NCBI GenBank assembly: GCA_001599755.1
Contig: BCHX01000003.1
Coordinates: 3,259,289-3,323,288 of the forward strand
DNA length: 64,000 nucleotides
Origin: Gliomastix tumulicola
Lineage: Eukaryota; Ascomycota; Sordariomycetes; Hypocreales; Bionectriaceae
Direction: 5' to 3'
In this document: in pieces, positions 27,136 to 39,257 of the stretch
Layout of the letters: the number at the start of each line of letters is the position of its first letter
How positions within the stretch are numbered: the stretch's first letter is position 1
The notes under the pieces: model-generated
Seen by the model: only the letters and a program-made list of their open reading frames with translations
Told to the model about the DNA's origin: nothing
Database searches by the model: none
Position numbers and translations under genes: made by a program

Positions 27136-28559
27136 TTAAAAGTAAATTCCTAGTATTAAGTATTACCTATTATCCTATATAGAACTTACTAGGATTTTAC
27201 TTTTTATTATAATATTATTTATATAATTATTATACTTATTATAGGGACTAAATAACTATATTTTATAGATCTTATAGTTCTTTAATCCTCTAGTTAACTT
27301 CTATAGAGTTTAATTTCTCTAAGTATAGGTTTATAATAGTAGCTAGTATTTTTAGGTTAAACCCTATAAGTATTCTTATTAGGCTTTTTAAAGTGCCTAA
27401 GTATATTATATTATTTAATATAAATTCTACTATATCTAAGTATAGAGGCTAATTTATTTATTTCTTAGAGGTATAATATTAAAGGTATTTCTTAAGGGTT
27501 TAATTTATATATTTTATTTAATTATTTATTTATAAATAATAGATAATATTTAAATATTACTTAATTCCTAGGAGAAAATATAGAGATCTTTAATAGTTAC
27601 TAGTAAAGATTCTTCTATAATTAGAGATAATTCCTTCTAGTAGTTTATACTACTTAAAAACCCTTTAAAATAAAAGAAATACTACTTATTTTAAAGATAT
27701 CTTTTTTATAATAGTAAAATAAATAATATACTTTATTAGTTAATTTACTACTACTAAAATAATATTATATTTCTTACTATTTTTATTTTTTATAAATAAT
27801 AAATTTATAATTAAATTAAGGGATATTTTATTAAAAATTTATCTAGGTATAGGTAAAAGATATAACTTATTAGTAGATTATTACTTTAATATAGTAACTT
27901 TTTAATAAATTAAGTAAATTTAAATATAGCTTTTTATATTTTTCTTTATACTTTTCTAAAAATAATTTCTTATTAAGCTAAATAAAGTCTTATATACCCT
28001 TTAATATTCTATAATAAGATTATTATATAGAAGAATAAGTAATTTAATATATAATCCTTAAAGAATATAAGTATATTTATCCTAGTATAATAGATTATCT
28101 TTAGATATTTATTATTATTTAGAAATTAGACTTTTATTATTCTTTAAGTCTTTTTTAATAACTTTTTATATACTTTATATAAAAGTATCCCCTTATTATA
28201 TATATAATAATACTATTATTAAGGTCTCTTTAGAGATAAATATTAAAATTAAGCTTTAATAAATAATAAAGAAGTAATATAGCTTCTTTCCCCCTTTAAT
28301 TATTTATTAAACTATTAATTAAAGGTAAGCTCTTATAGTTTTCCTATAATATAGAGAACTTACTAGGTATAATCTAGAGATATTATTAAGGTTATTTATA
28401 ATTTAGTATTAATTATAATAACCTACCTCTTTTAGGTATAATCCCTTAGATAAAATATACTAGTTTATAATAATTATATATTTAATTTTATTATAAAATT
28501 ACTATAAAAATATAAGTAAAAGCTCCTTTTAGGTTTATTCTTTTTTTAATTTAGATTTT

Positions 28560-29410
28560 TAATCTCTTCTTCTACTTAGCCTATTTATAGGATTCTTCCT
28601 ACTAGATTAATAGTAAATTTTAAAGTTAAAGGGAGTAAAAAAATTAAGTATTTTAGCTTATTTAAGTAATAATTTAATTTTTATAGTTAAATAACTATAA
28701 TTTAAATAATTTATTAAAACTTTTATAATTTTAGTAAAATATAATAAATAATACCTTTAATAGTAGAAAGCTTTTATTATTACTAGGAATTCTATATTAA
28801 GTATTTAATAATATACCTTTACTCCTTAAAGCTTCCTTAAATAGTAAGTAATAAAATACTATACTCTCTCTAATAATTATATTAATTAAGCTTTAATAGT
28901 AAAATTTAATATATTTATAATAACTTAAAGTTTTACCTTTAAATTAAAATATATTAATATAGGTATATTTTAAAAAATAATTTATAGCTTATAGAATATT
29001 ATTTTCTCTTAATTTATTAGAATTAAATTACCTTTAGTTATTCTTTTTAATTTTTTTATAAGTAAATTAATAATTTTACTATAATTCTTAATAAATCTCT
29101 TATAAAACCCTATAAATTTTAAAGATAATTTAATATTATAAATACTTTATAATTTAAGCTATTCTATTATTATTTAAATTTAATTAGGTTTTATATATAT
29201 TTCTTTTATAAATACTATAAATCTTAAAAAAGAGATATTTATTTTATAGAATTTATATTTTTTTAAATTTATATATAACCCTTATTCTTTTAATCTTTAA
29301 AGGATTATATAAATATATTATTAATATTCCTTTTTATTTTAATTATAAATAAGAATATTATTTAAATAAAGAATATAATATTTATTTATTAATTTAAATA
29401 ATATATTATT
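28560..29410 (-). mobile_element. Degraded Ty3/gypsy retrotransposon, minus strand
   Basis: Read on the minus strand, the frame at 29,410-29,180 gives N-K-Y-Y-I-L-YLNN-ILIY (YLNN at 29,368-29,357), then a stretch matching LYxNLKKxxFxKxxISFL of gypsy reverse transcriptases. Exactly 741 nt (247 codons) downstream, at 28,627, the frame reads NFKIYY, then KNP and LSRRR, the RNase H end of gypsy elements (FNFKIxYRxGKxNPADxLSRRPD). In-frame stops are at codons where CAA/CAG, CGA or TGG are expected. The element probably extends from about 27.1 to 31.6 kb, but its ends were not found. The plus-strand element has nearly the same RT-to-RNase H spacing (740 nt). Confidence 0.85.
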
Positions 29411-31648
29411 TATATATTATTAAAAGGTAATAAATATATTAAAAAGTCTAAATAATATTATTTAATATTTATAATAATTATATTAATAATATAAAATTAT
29501 TTTATATTTATCTCTTTTATATATATATATATAATAATAGGTATTCTTTAAATTTAATTTTATATAAAATTTAATATTTTATAATTAATTTAAAATCTTT
29601 AAAATTAAAAGTAAAAAGATTTTATTCTAATAAATTACCTAATTAAATATATAATAATTAATATATAGTTATAATTTATTATCTTTCTTTAATATAAATA
29701 ATACTTTTACTTTCTATAAATTAATAAATTATTATATTTAGTAATTTATTAGTATTTATTTTAAATATTCTTATAAAATTTTTAATTCTTTAAAGGTTAA
29801 ATTATAAATAGGTTTTTAATAAAGCTTTAAATCCCCTTTAAGTTTAATAGTATATATTTTTATACTTCTTATAAGCTAAAGAAGGGCTATTATCTTTAAA
29901 TTAAATATATTTTTATATTATTAATACTTTTAAGGTAAAGTAATATTTTTTTCTTAAATTTTATTTAATAATTTAATATAATAAAAAACTTTTATTATTT
30001 TTTTAAATTTCTTTATAATAGTAATAAAATAAATACTTATTAGCTTCCTTTTTAAATTTTATAAAGTTATTTTAGTATTATTATTAATTTAAGTTTATTA
30101 ACTTTTAGTAAATAATTTTAATTTTATTTTTAAATTTTATAATAAAAATTAATCTTTTTAAACTAAAGAATCCCTAGAATTATATTATTTACTTCTTTTA
30201 TAATAAAGAAATAATACTATATAACCTTTATTTATTTAAAGTTATTTATTAATATTATAAAGTATAAATATTACCTTAATATAAGGATAATTATTTTATT
30301 TATTATCTTTAACCTTAGAGTTAAAATTAAATATTTTTAATTAATTATATAAAGCTTTAATAAATTAATATTATTTTTTATATTTAATATTATAATTTCT
30401 TTAGCTTATTATTTATTCTTTTAAATATAAATAAAGTATTTAATTATTTTATAATTATAAAGTATAAATCTAGGTAAAAATTACTTTTTAATTTATTAAT
30501 ATTTTAATTTTATAGTATTAAATTTAATAATAAAAGTTTTTAATTAAAGCTTAAAATAATTACTTATATAATAGCTTTTCTTATAATATTTATAATATAT
30601 TATTTTTATATAAGATTAATTTAATTTACTAGAATTAAGTATAAACTTTTTTTTAATTTTTAAAATTAAACTTTCTTTAAAGGATTTTTTTTAAAGCTTT
30701 TAGTTATTTTAAATAAAAAAATCCTTTTTTTTTATTAATAATTTTATAATTATTATTATTAAGAAGAATTAATTCTATATTAAAGATATTTTTATATTAA
30801 TAATTTAAGTTTATAAATATAATTTTATATATTAAAAATATAAAGTTATTATAAATTAATTAAAGATTTTTATTAAAATTTTTATAAAATTTTATTTAAA
30901 TTAAAGTAAAAATTAATTAATAATTTACTTCTTCTTTTAATATTAATAATTTAATTATATAATTACTTTAAGATATTAAAACTTTAAAAATTAAATTTTA
31001 ATTTTTAATTACTCTTTAAAATTAATTTAAATAATATTATTAAAATTATAATTTTATTATTCTTTAAATTACTTTATTTACTAGGTTTTTATATTCTTCT
31101 TTATATAATTTATAGTATATAAAATCTTTAAAATATTTTCTTAAAATTCTTTTAAATAAATTTAAAATATAAGTTTTAAATTAATTAAAAATACTTATAA
31201 TTTATAATAATTTATCCCTATATATTATAGGGTTTTCTAGTAAATCTTTATTATACTCCCTAAGTAAGAAGTTCTAATAATTAAGTTAATAATATAAACC
31301 TTCTTTATACTTTTATTAAAAAAATAAATTTATTTTTCTTTAATTAAATCTTTACTTTATTAATAAGTTTTTAAATTTTATTTATTTTTTTCCCTTTTTT
31401 TATTTTATTAATAATACTTTAAATTTTACTTAATTTTTTTTATTATTATATTATTTATATTTTAAGTATTATAATTATTAAGTATTCTTTTAATATTCCT
31501 CTAAGAAATTATATAAATATTAAATTTCCTAGTAAAAATATATAAATTAAACTTTATTAATTTATCTTTAATATTTATAATATTCCTTTATAAATAATTT
31601 AATTTTATACTTTTTTTATAAGGATAAAATAATAAATAAATTATTAAA

Positions 31649-31856
31649 GATCTTATAGTAGAAGTAAGTTATATTATAAATATACTTTATAAAGGTAAAG
31701 TTATTATATATTATAATATTTATTATTATTTTCTTTTAATTAATTCTCTTTTTAAGCTTTTTTTATACCTAGGGATTTATTAGGCTTTCTTAGGCCTAGT
31801 ATCTTCTATTTTATAATTTTATTAATCTAGTAGGGTCCCTTAGCCTATATATAATA
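31649..31856. repeat. Third copy of the tandem-unit start
   Basis: About 208 bp matches the first 210 bp of the 3.67-kb tandem units (GATCTTATAGTAGAAGTAAG at left, CCTATATATAATA at right). Beyond the right limit the homology ends. It may be a solo LTR or a truncated unit, and it lies upstream of the minus-strand gypsy remnant. Confidence 0.7.
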
Positions 31857-34254
31857 TTTATAATTTAATTTAGCCCCTATTATTTATATAAAAAAGGATA
31901 ATAATAAGTAATAATTTTTTAAAATTAATACTTTTACTATATAATATATATTATAAGGTAAAAATTAATACTTAATTTATTAAATTAAATATAGCTTTAA
32001 ATATAATAAATAATATAATAAAAACCTTTTAATAAGGAATATAAAATAATTAGTCTAGGATTTTAATATAAAGAATTTAATATATAATATAAAGAGTAAG
32101 TAAAGACCTTATAAAAGACTAAGTTAATTTACTTAAACTAGGGTTTAATATAACTTTATATTATTTTTACTTTTAGTAATTCTCTATAACTACCTTTATA
32201 GTAAATAATTTTCTACTAAATATTAAAAAATATAATTATACTTTATTTTTTTTTAGTTTAAACTTATTTTATTTAACTTTACTTATATTATATTATTAAT
32301 TAATAATATTTAAAATTGTAAAAATAAAGAAGTAATATAAACCTAGTTAATATAAATTAAATTAATTTTTAAAGTTTAAGATTATTTATAATAAAATAAT
32401 AAAAATTACTTTTAATATATAAAATAAAATATTTTTAATTTATAATTTTCCTAAATTATATAAACCTTTAAGTATTAATAACTTAGCTAAAATAAGGTTT
32501 AATTTATATATTAATAATTAAATTAAAAATATATATTTTAATTTAATTAAAGAATTAAATTAAGCTACTTTAGTAAAAGTTATAACTTTAATTTAATAAT
32601 AATACTTATTAATTTATATAATATTAATACCTTTATTATTATTTTAAATATTAAAATAATATTTATATTTAAATAAGTTTCTTTTATATTTATAAAGCTA
32701 TTAATTATTATTAAAATAATATAAATTAACTTATTTAATATTATAAAGATATTTATAATAATAATTAATTATTAATATAAATTAATACTATAAATATATC
32801 TCTTTAATTTAATATATATTATATTTTATTAAATATATTTATATTAAATATTAAGGTTTAAGACTACTTATAATTAATTAAAGTAAGTTTATAATATACT
32901 ATAAACCTTAATTATATTAATATTTTTTTTATAAATAAAAAGTAAATTTATATTATTATACTTTTTAAAGTTATTATATTTAATATTAATAATAAAACTT
33001 ATAAAAACCTAAAGTATTTTTATTTTATTAAGAAATTTATTAAGAAGAATTTTAATATTATTATTATTAAACTTTATATATATATTATTTATATATTTTA
33101 TTAAAAATATTTATACTTTAAAGAGATTATTAATAAATTTATTAATTTATAAATTAATATTAAATCTTTAAAACTTTAAATATTAAAAAACTTATTAAAG
33201 GTTATTTATTTTATAAATTTATTAATTTACTTTAAAGATATTATTACTTAAATTATAAAAAAATTTAATTTATTAAAGCTTATTTAAAAAATAAATATTA
33301 TTAATTTATTTAAAAATATAACTTTAATTTATAAAATTATTATTATATAAAATAAAAATTTAATTAAATTTAAAATTAATAATTTATTTTTTATAATTAA
33401 ATTTACTTAAAATTAAATTATTAAAGTTTTTTTTTTAAATATAAATTATTAAAAACTATTATTATTATATTTAAATAAAATTTAAATTAATATAATATTA
33501 ATAATCTTTAAAATAATACTTTTTTTAATAATAAGTATTTATAATATATAATTATAATAATAAAAGTTTTTAAAAAATAATATAAAAATAAAATATAAAA
33601 TATTATAATAAAGAAGAGGTTTAAAGATACTTTATTTAAAAATAAAGACCTTTATATTAATTAATTTAAAAGTTAATAATATATATATAATTATATATTA
33701 ATTTAAGCTTTTAAATAAAAAATTAAATTAATAAAATAATAAAATAAATTATAAAAAGTTATAATAATAAAATATTTAAATTAATAATTTATAAATTTTT
33801 TAAAAATTTTAAAATTTTTATTAAAAAATAAATAATAATAATAATTAATCTTTAAAATAAGCTTATTAAAACTTATAAATTATCCCTTATTAAGCTTAAA
33901 GCTTTAATATAAAATATAATTAAAAACTTATTAAAATAATAATAAATTTAAAATAATAATTAAATAAAAGATTATAAAAATATAATTATTTTCTTATTTA
34001 AGGGTAGTTATTATAAATTATAATTAAGATTTAATTTAAATTTAATTTAAATTTAATTTAAATTAAATTTTAAGTTTTAATCTTATAATTTATAATTTTA
34101 TAATATTAAATCTTATAACCTTTAGTTTTATTATTATAATTAAACTAAACTTAAACCTAGAGAGAGAATATAAGACCTTTATATATTAGTACTTAAACCC
34201 TACTTATTATCCCTTATAATAAGTAAAAAAAAAGCTAATTTTTATCTTTTACTA
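31857..34254. repeat. Unassigned RIP-mutated sequence
   Basis: This is AT-rich sequence with essentially no CpA/TpG. Long stretches look like a former coding region because lysine-, asparagine- and isoleucine-type codons run on with scattered stops, but no domain was recognised. A direct triplicate of TTTAATTTAAA lies near 34,030-34,070. Confidence 0.5.
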
Positions 34255-34262
34255 TTATTTAT

Positions 34263-34766
34263 AAATAAGTTTAATTATATAATATAAAATATTTATTTAT
34301 ATAATAGTAATATATATAAAGCGCTAGGCAAGGGAGCTCTTAATACCTCTTTATACCTCTAGGCCTTAGCTAATTAAACTACCTAGGCCTAGCCTCTTTT
34401 AGCTACCTCTACCTCTATAGAGGCTACCTTAATTAAGCTACCTTAATTAGTACTACTTTAATTAGTATTACCTTAATTAAGGCTATATTAGTTAAGGTAA
34501 GGTAGCCTCTATAAGGTTAAGCTGCTAAAAGGTTAAGCTACTAGAAGGCTAGGCTATTACTATAAAGCTACTGCTGTAATACTATTTTATAGAGGCCTAG
34601 CCACTGTAATTATAGGGGCCTAGGCGCTGTAAGGCTAGACTAGGCTATTTCTAGCACCTAGGCTCATATAATAACAGGGCTATAGTACATAGTAATATAA
34701 TACTAGCGGCTTACATGAGGTATATTATGTAATTAGATATTTTATATTATATAATTAAACTTACTC
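34263..34766 (+). mobile_element. Inverted-repeat MITE, copy H
   Basis: This 504-bp element is the most RIP-mutated full copy: its left terminus reads AAATAAGTTTAAT where others read GAGTAGGTCTAAT, with every difference a G-to-A or C-to-T change. The right terminus is AATTAAACTTACTC. The 8-bp duplication TTATTTAT is exact (34255-34262 and 34767-34774). Internal 14-bp and AAGG-containing units are still visible. Confidence 0.88.
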
Positions 34767-34774
34767 TTATTTAT

Positions 34775-35342
34775 TATAAATTATAATAAATAGAGTTTTA
34801 ATAATAATATATAAAAGTTTTAATTTATAATAAGTTATTAATAAAATAAATAACTAAGTTAAAATAATAGTATATAAAGACTAAAGCTTACTTCCTTTAA
34901 ATATAATAAGAGGAAGTAAAAGGCTTTATATAAATAATATAAAGCTTTATTCTATAACTAGCTTTATTCTTTACCTTTTATTTTATTTTCTTATTCTATA
35001 ACTTTATTTTATATTTATTATTAGGCTGTGGGGTCACGTGCGTTTAGAGATTCCCCTTTAACTTAAAGGGTTATTATATAATTCTCCTTTACCTTAAGGT
35101 TTAAACTAATCTAGCTAATATAATTTAGGTTATAAGACCTAGGTTATAGGCTAAGTCATAAGACCTCTACACCTGGTCCCACCTAGTCCTCCTCTATTAC
35201 AGCCACCTTATAATATATATTTTAATAAAAATAAAGTATTAAATTAATTACTTTAAATAGCTCTAATTAAATATAAAGAAAAATGTAATATTATATTACT
35301 TTATTAATAATAGGACTTTTATAATCTCCGCGTAATCCACTT
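34775..35342. repeat. Right edge of the AT-rich desert
   Basis: AT-rich sequence gives way to normal composition at about 35,325. A short GC-rich patch with GGTCACGTGCG lies at 35,032. The stretch 35,085-35,205 repeats 8,570-8,690. Around 35,175-35,210 CpA dinucleotides reappear, so RIP fades out here. Confidence 0.6.
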
Positions 35343-35720
35343 GTATGCTCGGCATGTGATGAATCCCGTGATATATGGCAAAAACGTGCAGAAGAGCGCT
35401 TAGACTTGTCATCTATGTGACCTCGTTCTCGGCGCGATCAAGGATTTTCTATTGACAAGCTACGGGATGACTTGCGGCAAGAGTTCAAGGAAGCCGTTAG
35501 GAGTTGGAGTTTTCGACTCATTTCTCGCAAGGACAACGTTGACCGGTATGCGGCGGTGGTGAAGGACGCGCAGTGGTCTGGTAGTGCAGTAAAGGACATG
35601 AGCAACAATGAGCCCGACTTGCTCCAGTTGCCCGTGACAGCCGCCGATCAGACGATGAGGACGCGGATATCTTCCGAGGTTGTGTGGTTGAAGGTTATGC
35701 TGGCGACGAGGCCTTCTTAG
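35343..35720 (+). pseudogene. Unidentified coding remnant upstream of the HET pseudogene
   Basis: A frame starting at 35,343 reads VCSACDESRDIWQKRAEERL, then one TGA at 35,418, then an open stretch to 35,720. The TGA stands after ATG in a position where CGA (Arg) would fit, a C-to-T change. The protein is charged and probably helical, without a recognised domain. The frame is not that of the HET domain that follows, and the two overlap between 35,684 and 35,720. It could be the amino-terminal exon of the HET gene or a separate gene fragment. Confidence 0.4.
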
Positions 35721-37173
35721 GTAAAGTGGCTGCGCTCATCCAACTCTGCGTTAACACCCACCAAACTCGTTGCCAGCCCCCCGACGCTCCTCTCCCAACA
35801 TGCGTTCTTGATGTTGTTACCCTTTGTGACGAGAAGAAGATCAGACTCATGGAAACTAAGAGCTCATCAGCCGAGGGCAAGCATGTCGCTCTGAGCCATT
35901 GCTGGGGCAGCAACGCTGGTCAACTCCAAACAACCACCCAGTCCCTTTCTGGCCATCTTGTTGGCATATCCGTGGATGAGCTCCCACTAAACTTCCAGGA
36001 CGCCGTCACAGTCACCCGACATCTCGATAGCCGTTACCTCTGGATCGACTCCCTCTACATTTGCCAGCATGATCCTGATGACTAGCTAAGGGAAGCGGCA
36101 GCTATGGCCGGATTATACTCGTCAGCATATGTTGTTCTTGCTGCAGACAGCGCGGCCGATTCCTCAGCAGGGTTTCTGAATAGACGGGAGAGGAGACATG
36201 TTCCCGTCAGGCTTTCCTTGCCTAGTGGAGGCAGTCTGTCCGCGATGGCACATCCAAGTCCTCCGCAGTTGACCGTCCTGCCGGAAACGCGGAAGGACCT
36301 AGAAGAAGAGCCAATGATTCAGCGTGGTTGGACCCTGCAAGAGCGACTTCTCCCACGCCGTGTGCTATACTACGGCACAAGGCATATATTTTGCGAGTGC
36401 AATACGTATTTTGTGTCGGAGGACGGCTTCTTGTCGCAGGGAAGATGAAGTTCCATGACTTCCACAGAGTCGGTGCCTGAGCTGGCATGGTGGACGATTG
36501 TGACCGAGGACTCTCGGCAATCTCACCGTCGAGACTGACAAATTTCCCGCCATCGCGGGCATGGCCCAATCCTTCCACGGGAGATACTTGAGGAACCAAT
36601 AGCAGGGTATACAATACCTCGCAGGCATATGGAGTGACTCAATAGTGGCAGGCCTGGAGTGGCACAGCCAGAGCCAGCGAATGTGGAAGGATTGGGTTCC
36701 TCCCTAAGTGCCTCTACCCGGCGAAAGGGGGTATATGGCACCGAGTTGGAGCTGGGCCTTGCCATCGGGAAGTATGAGGCCTTTGGGCTACCGGGTGGGA
36801 TTAAGAGATGTCCCGGAGCCATTGACTGAGGCGCCAAGCTGAAGAACAAGGACAATCCGTTTGGAGAGGTCGTCGACGCATGGGTCAAGCTTCGTGCCCC
36901 GGTATTTCGAGTCAATGTCGCTAAATGGGGGGGCTGACAGCAGCGATTGGACGCAGTGAACAGAATGACCTCCTTGGACATTACACCTTGCTTGATCAGT
37001 ACCAGGGCAAGAGTGAGGATGTGAGAGACTGGCTACGGGGAAAGAACCTCTTTAGCGTGACCATTGCGAGAATGCTGAGATGGTCATCCAAATGGACAGT
37101 ATTTTATGATGCGCTGCTAGTTGAGCGGCATCACGGGGGGATGGTGAAATACACGCGGCTTGGAATAAGGTAA
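35684..37173 (+). pseudogene. HET-domain (heterokaryon incompatibility) pseudogene
   Basis: HET-domain proteins trigger vegetative incompatibility and cell death after fusion of unlike fungal strains. The classic landmarks are here in order: HVALSHCWG (35,881), LPLNFQDAVTVTR and YLWIDSL (36,000-36,055), DPDD, MAGLYSSAYVVLAA, RGWTLQERLL (36,325), TDKFPAIAGMAQ, GIQYLAGIWSDS and APSWSWA, ending with VFYDALLVE before a stop at 37,171. The gene is dead. A TAG at 36,083 replaces the expected Trp codon of DPDDW. TGA at 36,446, TAG at 36,600 and TAA at 36,705 break the frame again, and a one-base loss near 36,512 shifts it. Most stops fit C-to-T or G-to-A changes. Full-length homology across the family shows recent decay rather than truncation. 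No confident start codon was chosen. Confidence 0.9.
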
Positions 37174-37425
37174 TGGGTGACTTTCTGGCCTCATAAAGAC
37201 CCGGGCTATATCGGGCGGACAGGGGACCCGGCGCATACCTCTGAGGTTCTTCTAGTCTGAATAGTAGATTGGGTGTGATGTTAGCCACTATCTCAAGAAT
37301 AACAAGAAATGCTTTCGTTGCATGCTAGAGGAGATACGACCTGACTCTTTCAAATCAGTAGAACCATGGAAGCTGAAAAGCTACTCGTAAGTCACAGGGT
37401 CCGGCTCGGGTAGGTACTAGTACTA

Positions 37426-39257
37426 AGTCGCCACCCTAGTCAACCGGCCACCCCCCTCAACCGGCCACCTACTTCCAAAATACATAAGGCTTTATTTTCC
37501 ACCACAATAAATCTAATTAATTAGATAGAATTATAAAAAAATACTATAATTATTACTAGAAGTAGAGCTCTTTAAAGATATAGTTTTTAATTAATATAAC
37601 TACTTATATAGTATTTAAATAGGTTATAGCCTTCTCTTAGGCTTTTTTAATCTAGTTAATTTATATAAAGTAACTATTTAAATCCTCTATAACTTAGGCC
37701 TTCTTCTTTAATTATAAATACTAATTTTAAACCTCTAGTTATAAGATTTTTATTATATTAAGTAATATTTAAATATTTTATTTATTAAAACCCTTATAAA
37801 TCTTCTAGAATAATAACCTTACTATTAAATTAATTTATATACTATTAAGGAAGTTATATATTATTATTTAAATATAATAATTAGCCTTTAGTATTAAAAG
37901 CCCTTAATTTAAAGTCTTCTTTCACTTTATATTAATTTTCTTAAGTATTAAAAGTACTAAAAATAAATATATAATAAATAAATTAAATAATAGCCTTATA
38001 ATATTAACTAGTTATAAGCTAGAGGTCTTCTAGCTAAGCTTAATAATTAATTTCATTAATATAGCTTCTTGGGCTTTAAAATAATAATTTAAAATATAAT
38101 TTTATTAATTAATAATAAGTTTAATTAAATCTCTTATACTATAAGCTTATATTAATAGAAGCCTTTAAGGGGAGAGAAAATAAATATATTAAGTAACTAT
38201 AAAATATATAATAAATAAGAGGAAAAAAATAATAAATAAATATTATTTTAAAAGTACTTCTATATAAAGTTATTAGTTATATAACTTTTATAGCTATTAA
38301 GAATTAATAATCTCTTATTAAGTATCTTAAGCTTTATCTTAGGGATAAAAATCTCTTATAGTTATACTAAGGTAATTAAATTATTAGTTTAAGTATTCTT
38401 TATAGTTATAAAAAACTACTCTTTAAATTAATTTAGTTTCTTTAAAAACTACTATTATTATATAATTTTACCTTTAAAGATAATTAATAAAGAAAGAACT
38501 ACACTAAGGGTACTAATATACTTAATAATAGTTATCTAGGTCCTTAAGCTAACTTACTATTATAAGGTAAAATACTTCCTTAAAGACCTAAAGACTAGCT
38601 TATTATCTCCCTAGCTCTCTATAATACTAGCTTTATTTATATTATAATAATATTTTAGGGGGATTATCTTAATTACTAGATTATTATAGAGGTAGAATAA
38701 AGCTTTAATTTTATTAATTATTACTTTATTAAAGTACTAGAAATTAATTCTTTTACCTCTTAAGATTTTAATTTCTAAGTTATAATAAATAAATTTATTA
38801 ATTTAATATCTTTTAAGTAACTTAAGATTACTAGTTTAAATTAGTAAATAATTAGCTATTATAATAATTTATTAATATAAAGAAGGAAGACTAATAAAGT
38901 CCTAAATAAGTACTTAGCTAGTAAGCTACTTTTTCTAATTCTTAGAAAGCTACTATTAAGTCTTTATAATTACTTTTTATATAGTTAAGTTAATTAAATA
39001 CCTATATAGTATTATATAAAGGATTCCCTAGTGCTTAGTAGTATTATACTATAATATACCCTTAGTAATATCTTTTAATATTAATTAAAGTAATTTCTTA
39101 GTATATTAAAGTATTAGGAATATATATTTAAATTTTTAATTAAATTAGATTATTATAATATAAGAAATTATATAGTAATATAGGTGGTGTTATTATAGAA
39201 GAGTGGAAAATAGGGTAGCTGGTTATAGGGGGTGGCCGGTTGACTAGGGTGGCGACT
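37426..39257. mobile_element. RIP-gutted pogo/Fot1-like DNA transposon
   Basis: This 1,832-bp AT-rich island is bounded by GC-rich inverted repeats: AGTCGCCACCCTAGTCAACC at left and its complement GGTTGACTAGGGTGGCGACT at right, about 45 bp alike. A TA dinucleotide lies immediately outside both ends (37,424-37,425 and 39,258-39,259), the target duplication of Tc1/mariner-pogo elements. CAACCGGCCACC is repeated within the left terminus and at least once in the right, like transposase-binding sites. The size fits a Fot1-type element, but the interior is so RIP-mutated that no transposase could be read. An alternative is a longer unit flanked by the direct repeat GTAGGTAC (37,410 and 39,261). Confidence 0.75.

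Larger units (their letters stand above)
1..35330. repeat. RIP-saturated AT-rich transposon desert
   Basis: The block is extremely AT-rich and almost free of CpA and TpG dinucleotides; long runs of hundreds of bases have none outside the GC-richer islands. Loss of CpA/TpG is the known product of repeat-induced point mutation in ascomycetes. ATG contains TpG, so start codons have nearly vanished and no sizeable open frame remains on either strand. Readable remains are two gypsy-type retrotransposons, a tandem 3.67-kb repeat and a family of inserted inverted-repeat elements, listed separately. The block touches the left edge of the window, so its full length and whether it is pericentromeric, subtelomeric or an ordinary AT isochore cannot be told. 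No telomere-type repeat was seen. Confidence 0.93.

Noticed and set aside
1..35330. Mitochondrial insertion or low-GC bacterial DNA as source of the AT-rich block
   Set aside because: The near-total lack of CpA/TpG, the paired repeats and the in-frame gypsy ghosts are explained by RIP; no organellar or bacterial genes are readable.
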